Below, piece by piece: positions 4,552 through 8,292 of a stretch of 8,292 bases of DNA. The notes under the pieces are model-generated. The model saw only the letters and a program-made list of their open reading frames with translations, made no database searches and was not told where the DNA came from. The stretch's first letter is position 1. Each line of letters starts with the position of its first letter. The stretch is from CAYUNT01 sp964446285 (lineage in GTDB: Bacteria; Sumerlaeota; Sumerlaeia; SLMS01; CAYUNT01): assembly GCA_964446285.1 (NCBI GenBank), contig CAYUNT010000198.1, forward strand, positions 1 to 8,292, given 5' to 3'. Position numbers and translations under genes: made by a program.

Positions 4552-7500
4552 ATGCTGAAGAAGTGCGCAATTGTTTTGGCCTTGCTGGCTATCGCCTCGG
4601 TTTCGATGGCGCAGTCGCAGGCCGCTTTCGAAAAGTATTGGGAACGTCTTTGCAACGTGACGACCGGCGCGGACGATGTCCGCACGATGGCCGTATGGCC
4701 CGCTGGCAATATCTTCGTCACAATCGACCGCCAGACTCCGGCCACCGGAGCGCTCACCGTTTTTAACCTTCAATCCGGCCTCAAGAACGTCTATCCAGAA
4801 GAAATCGCCATCACCGGCGCTGTGGATTCGGTTCCGACCGGACTCTACAAACTGTGCGACGGCGACTTCACCGATGACGGCAAACTCGTTGCCGCCCAGT
4901 TGTCTTATGCTTCCGGCCAGCCGCTGAATGTGTATATTTGGGACTCGGTTACGACCGGCCCCCGCAAAATCTACACGACAGCTGGCATGGCGGGCGACTG
5001 GAAGGGGTATCGCCTGGGCGACGCCGTGGATGTCTATGGCAGCACGGCTGACAACAGCGCGGTCGTCCTCATCAGCGGCAACAACGCCGCCTCCAAGCCC
5101 CTCAAACTGACAACGGCCGACAATGGCCGCACATGGACCGCGACGGATCTGGCCGGGGCTTGCAAGGCCCAGGATATCCAGATCATGGGCGACGGGACCT
5201 TCTACGCCCTGTCGGCTGGCGCTGTGTTGCAGAAATATGACATCAACACTGGCGCGGCGATCGGCACCACCGCCCCTGACCGAATTGCGGTGGGTGCGGG
5301 CCTCAACTGGGGCGCGTTCGCCATCGACACGGTTAAGGGCCGCGTGTTTGCCATGGGCTATCAGACCCAGAGCAAACTTTCGGTCTATAACCTGGCCACC
5401 GGCGCGCTGATCGAGACCTTCGCGGATGCGATCGACGTTGGCGCCCAGACAACCGGCACGTTCAACGGCTCGGCGAGCTGCGAACTCGCCGTCAGCCCGG
5501 GCGGCGGGCGCTACATCCTGGCGCTCTCCGAACGCAACGGCTGCGCGCGTTACACCTACAGCACCCAGGTCCTCGTGGACAAGGTCGGAACGGCCCCCTT
5601 CACGGCCGCTTCGCTCCAGGGCGCGATCAACGCCTACAATGCGGGCGGCGCTTTTGACCCGGATACCTACACCACAGTCACAAAGCCTTTGGTGGTGAAA
5701 CTCGACAAGAGCCAGGAGCCTTTCGAGGAAGCCATCAACCTGGATGACTCCGCGGCCGGTATTGGCCAGATCAAGGGCGACTTGGTGCTCAAAGGCTCCA
5801 GCGCACTTACCAAGTTAGCACTCAAGAAGGTATCGGGCACCTTGGGCGGCAATGATGACGGTTGCTGTGTTCATCAAAATGTCGCCGGCGTGGCCTTCAA
5901 AGACCTGTTGATCTACCCGTGGAAGGGTGTGGTTGCGCAGGAAGTTACTGACGACCTGATTAAAGCCGATGAAAACAGCGCGAACTCATCGCTCAACTGG
6001 ATCGAGTTCTGGAATGTTATTCTGACAAACATCAAGGCTGATGGAAGTCCGATGGTAACATCCAAAGCCGAAGCGCTGGTTGGTCCTATCCCTGCCGCCG
6101 GTTCGCAAATGCTGACGACAGGCAACTATTCCGCCTGCGACACCTTGCTCAAAATATGGAATGACACAGGCGAATCCCTTAGCCGAGTGATGGACAACTT
6201 GACGATATACGGCGCGCCCTCCATCGGCATGATACCTTTCATGAACGGCAGCGCTGACGAATCGACCTACATGAACAATTGCTTGCTGGCCTGGAACAAA
6301 TATGCAGGCGCGGCAATCGGCTTCCGCGCTGGCGCGGGTAAGAAGCACCTTCGTGTGTCTGGCGACGACGCTGGCAAAGGACCCCTTAACTGCACCGCCG
6401 CCATTCAAAACGAGTGGCATGGCCTTTATTTCGTTGGAAGCATTGACGGCATAGCGAAACTGGACAACTATCTATGCTACGTGGATGCGGCCGGCGATAC
6501 AGCAGGCAATGATGCGCGTGGAATCAGCGGTAGCAGCTGGGTTGACCTCGCCATGCGTGATTCTATTATATGCGCAACGAATGCCTGCGTTGTGGATGGC
6601 GTTACGAACTACGCGCAAACCCCGGCCCTTTGGGAGCGCTGCACGCTGCACAATGTCCTTCCCACCGGCAATAACACCATCTTCTCGGTCGGCAGCAGCA
6701 CGCCTCTGACCTTGAAGGACTGCATCATTAGCGGTGCCGGAACAAAGTTCTCAGGTACGCTTACTGCTGGCGTGAATCTGATCAACTGCGACTTGGTTCA
6801 AGAAGGCCCGGACGCCATTACGGCAGTTGCTGACGCCGGCGTTATTGTTACCAGCTCTGGGCTTGTCATGTCTGCCCCAGTCTACATGAACAAGACGAAT
6901 CCGAATAAGGCTGACTTGATGGACGTCAATGCCACCGCTCTAGCTGGCAAGTCTTCGACTGCTGGATTCCTCTCCGGCGGCGCGGACCCCTATCTGGGCA
7001 TCCAGGTCGCTCCGGCCTCCTACGACTTCGGCCCCGTGACTGTTGGCGGCGCGCCGATTGACAAGGAATTCGTGGTGACCAACCTCAGCGCGATTTCTGG
7101 CAACAACCTGCTGATCTCCGGAACCACCAAGGTGCTCCCCGGCTCGCCTGACTTCAAGGTGCAGACGGCGGCGCCCGCTTCGCTGGCTCCTGGAACCACC
7201 GGATCGCTCGTGCTGCGCTGCGTGCCCATAAGCAATGGCGCGCTCGCGGCCACCTTCAACGTCAACTCCAACGCCTCGAATGCTCCGACGCTTCCGATCG
7301 TTGTTACAGCGACCGGCTCGGGCGGCCCGACGGATCAGACGTTCAACATCGCCAGCGGCGGCACGGCCTATAGCGCCGCCGAAGCGGCTCTGGGCAAGTC
7401 AGTCTCCGCCGCGGACCTCCTCAATGGCAAAACCGGCACGATCGTTGCCGGCGGATTCCACTCCGCAACGGTTGGCGGCGTCGCCAACCTGACCAATGGC

Positions 7501-7983
7501 GTGTTTGACGCCAACGGTCTGACGGTTATTGGCGCTGACGTAGGCACTGGGGCGCCCAGCGTGGTGCTCGAATACAGCTTCGTCGCGGACAACCTGCTGG
7601 CTGCCATTACGAAGATTGATGTGTTCTCTGGCCATGACGGCGACGGCGCCCGCGTCTTCATCAACTGCAAGGTTGAAGTGGACACTGGCACCGGCTATAC
7701 AGAAGTCAGCCGTCTGAAGACCGGACCGTTCGGTATCGCGAAGCCCAATGCCTCCAGCTCCGCCTATGTGGAATGGACTGGCTCGCTCACCGGCGTTCAG
7801 ATGATCAAATTCACGTTCGAGGATGTTTCGCACAACTCGACTGGATTCTTCCAGGCTCCGGACGACAACACGACGAATCCTCCGTTGAACTACCCGAACC
7901 AGGGCACGATCCTGAAGGAAATCGACGTGTTCGGCACGACCTCGATCTTCAACGGGGTCAGCGACTGGACGATGCAGAACTAA
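4552..7983 (+). CDS. Large secreted multidomain protein: beta-propeller-like, beta-helix-like and ASH (choice-of-anchor D) domains
   Basis: The protein has 1,143 residues. ATG 4552 is chosen over an in-frame ATG at 4471 because AGGGAG (4539-4544) precedes it at seven bases and it opens directly into a signal peptide (MLKKCAIVLALLAIASVSMA, predicted cleavage before Q21). Residues 25-350 contain repeated strand units such as LTVFNLQSG, LSVYNLATGALIETF and CDGDFTDDGKL, typical of a beta-propeller and reminiscent of DUF4623-type proteins. Residues 360-815 contain short repeated strands (LTLKDCIISGAG, VNLINCDLVQEG) typical of a right-handed beta-helix. Residues 818-922 form an ASH-type immunoglobulin-like domain (ASYDFGPVTVGG, then NSNASNAPTLPIVVTATG). 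Residues 928-1143 look like a beta-sandwich or galactose-binding-like domain (KIDVFSGHDGDGARVF). The mature protein has 18 cysteines. There is no C-terminal PEP-CTERM, LPXTG or other sorting tail. It is probably a cell-surface or extracellular glycan- or surface-binding protein. No catalytic residues are identifiable. It is followed by a strong terminator. Confidence 0.85.
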   Translation: MLKKCAIVLALLAIASVSMAQSQAAFEKYWERLCNVTTGADDVRTMAVWPAGNIFVTIDRQTPATGALTVFNLQSGLKNVYPEEIAITGAVDSVPTGLYKLCDGDFTDDGKLVAAQLSYASGQPLNVYIWDSVTTGPRKIYTTAGMAGDWKGYRLGDAVDVYGSTADNSAVVLISGNNAASKPLKLTTADNGRTWTATDLAGACKAQDIQIMGDGTFYALSAGAVLQKYDINTGAAIGTTAPDRIAVGAGLNWGAFAIDTVKGRVFAMGYQTQSKLSVYNLATGALIETFADAIDVGAQTTGTFNGSASCELAVSPGGGRYILALSERNGCARYTYSTQVLVDKVGTAPFTAASLQGAINAYNAGGAFDPDTYTTVTKPLVVKLDKSQEPFEEAINLDDSAAGIGQIKGDLVLKGSSALTKLALKKVSGTLGGNDDGCCVHQNVAGVAFKDLLIYPWKGVVAQEVTDDLIKADENSANSSLNWIEFWNVILTNIKADGSPMVTSKAEALVGPIPAAGSQMLTTGNYSACDTLLKIWNDTGESLSRVMDNLTIYGAPSIGMIPFMNGSADESTYMNNCLLAWNKYAGAAIGFRAGAGKKHLRVSGDDAGKGPLNCTAAIQNEWHGLYFVGSIDGIAKLDNYLCYVDAAGDTAGNDARGISGSSWVDLAMRDSIICATNACVVDGVTNYAQTPALWERCTLHNVLPTGNNTIFSVGSSTPLTLKDCIISGAGTKFSGTLTAGVNLINCDLVQEGPDAITAVADAGVIVTSSGLVMSAPVYMNKTNPNKADLMDVNATALAGKSSTAGFLSGGADPYLGIQVAPASYDFGPVTVGGAPIDKEFVVTNLSAISGNNLLISGTTKVLPGSPDFKVQTAAPASLAPGTTGSLVLRCVPISNGALAATFNVNSNASNAPTLPIVVTATGSGGPTDQTFNIASGGTAYSAAEAALGKSVSAADLLNGKTGTIVAGGFHSATVGGVANLTNGVFDANGLTVIGADVGTGAPSVVLEYSFVADNLLAAITKIDVFSGHDGDGARVFINCKVEVDTGTGYTEVSRLKTGPFGIAKPNASSSAYVEWTGSLTGVQMIKFTFEDVSHNSTGFFQAPDDNTTNPPLNYPNQGTILKEIDVFGTTSIFNGVSDWTMQN

Positions 7984-8000
7984 TCGAACGCAAATCGCCG

Positions 8001-8034
8001 CGATTCGACCCGCGCCTCGCGCGAGGTTGAATCG
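8001..8034 (+). repeat. Nested inverted repeat downstream of the large gene
   Basis: CGATTC (8001-8006) pairs with GAATCG (8029-8034). Inside lies the 12-bp perfect palindrome CCTCGCGCGAGG (8015-8026). In RNA this gives a hairpin between the stop codon and the terminator, which might protect the mRNA 3' end. Confidence 0.4.
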
Positions 8035-8045
8035 AGGAAGTCTCC

Positions 8046-8087
8046 CCGGCGGGGTTGCTCAATCGGCAACCCCGCCGGTTTTCTTTT
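8046..8087 (+). terminator. Strong intrinsic terminator of the large gene
   Basis: CCGGCGGGGTTGC (8046-8058) and GCAACCCCGCCGG (8066-8078) form a perfect 13-bp GC-rich stem around a seven-base loop. TTTTCTTTT follows directly at 8079-8087. It lies 63 bases after the TAA and is a textbook Rho-independent terminator. Confidence 0.95.
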
Positions 8088-8090
8088 AAG

Positions 8091-8180
8091 AAGTTGTGAG
8101 TTGTGGGGTGTGAGTTGTGAGAGAAGAAGGGAACAGTGGGCAGTGGCCAGCAGACAGAAGAGGATGCCGGGAGTTGGGAG
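8091..8180 (-). repeat. Inverted copy of the CACAACTC-type dispersed repeat
   Basis: Read on the minus strand, this stretch gives GGCCACT, CACTGT, CTTCTTCTCTC and then CACAACTC-type units. These are the same words in the same order as at 3596-3710. The core 8098-8121 matches the reverse complement of 3684-3707 at 23 of 24 positions. The weaker part to 8180 contains GGGAGTT units. It starts just after the terminator. The two copies face each other across the structured region and the large gene. Confidence 0.65.
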
Positions 8181-8292
8181 TTGATGTCATTTCCCCCAAA
8201 TTCTGTGCCCTGAATTGCGTCTGAAAGAGCCAGATAGCAAAGCCCAGGGTCAGCGAGGAACGAGCGCCACCCTGGGAAACAAACGCCGCGAA
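8181..8292 (-). repeat. REP-like dispersed repeat with hairpin (CCCAGGGT/ACCCTGGG), runs off the window
   Basis: CCCAGGGT (8243-8250) and ACCCTGGG (8269-8276) form a perfect 8-bp stem. GCG/CGC lies inside it, around a nine-base loop. Read on the minus strand, the words CCCAGGGTGGCGCTCG and GACCCTGGGCTTTGCTATC match from memory a very common non-coding repeat in planctomycete-, lentisphaera- and verrucomicrobia-like genomes, where a second stem usually follows. Here that second part is degenerate. No protein is evident, and no T-tract follows on the plus strand. Confidence 0.5.

Overview
The window is GC-rich bacterial DNA holding four plus-strand protein genes: a membrane protein with a pseudopilin-like tail (241-1395), a short-chain dehydrogenase (1597-2364), an alternative sigma-70-family factor (2727-3554) and a large secreted multidomain protein (4552-7983). 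The gaps between them are long (about 200, 360 and 1,000 bases), so each gene is probably transcribed on its own. No rRNA, tRNA, CRISPR array or transposase gene is visible. The GspG-like membrane protein, the secreted beta-helix/ASH-domain protein and the dispersed intergenic repeats suggest an uncultivated Gram-negative-type lineage such as Sumerlaeota, Hydrogenedentota, Lentisphaerota or Planctomycetota. This placement is inference from gene style and recall, not proof.

Bases 1-240 may carry the last codons of an upstream gene, then a small hairpin and a strong ribosome binding site that leads into a six-codon mini-ORF just before the first gene. The first gene encodes a cytoplasmic helical domain, three membrane helices and a periplasmic GspG-like domain. 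A weak sigma-70-type promoter precedes the dehydrogenase.

The gap at 2365-2726 ends in a near-perfect sigma-54 (-24/-12) promoter, CGGCACGCACTTTGCA, 40 bases upstream of the sigma factor start. This suggests a regulatory cascade in which RpoN and an enhancer-binding activator switch on a second sigma factor. That factor has unusual residues at the positions that normally read the -10 and -35 elements.

The gap at 3555-4551 is the most structured non-coding part. It holds a degenerate pyrimidine-rich CACAACTC-type repeat, a chain of hairpins that includes a 12-bp perfect stem and a possible pseudoknot, a lower-GC stretch with no convincing gene, and a leader just before the large gene. The leader has an extended match to the complement of the 16S rRNA 3' end and two terminator-like hairpins. 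The large secreted protein runs from a signal peptide through a beta-propeller-like region, a right-handed beta-helix-like region and an ASH (choice-of-anchor D) domain to a C-terminal beta-sandwich-like domain. It ends at a strong intrinsic terminator. Beyond that lies an inverted copy of the CACAACTC-type repeat and a second dispersed-repeat hairpin.

The most informative observations are the sigma-54-to-sigma-70 cascade and the structured intergenic region bracketed, together with the large gene, by inverted repeats. No complete novel defence or mobile system is evident.
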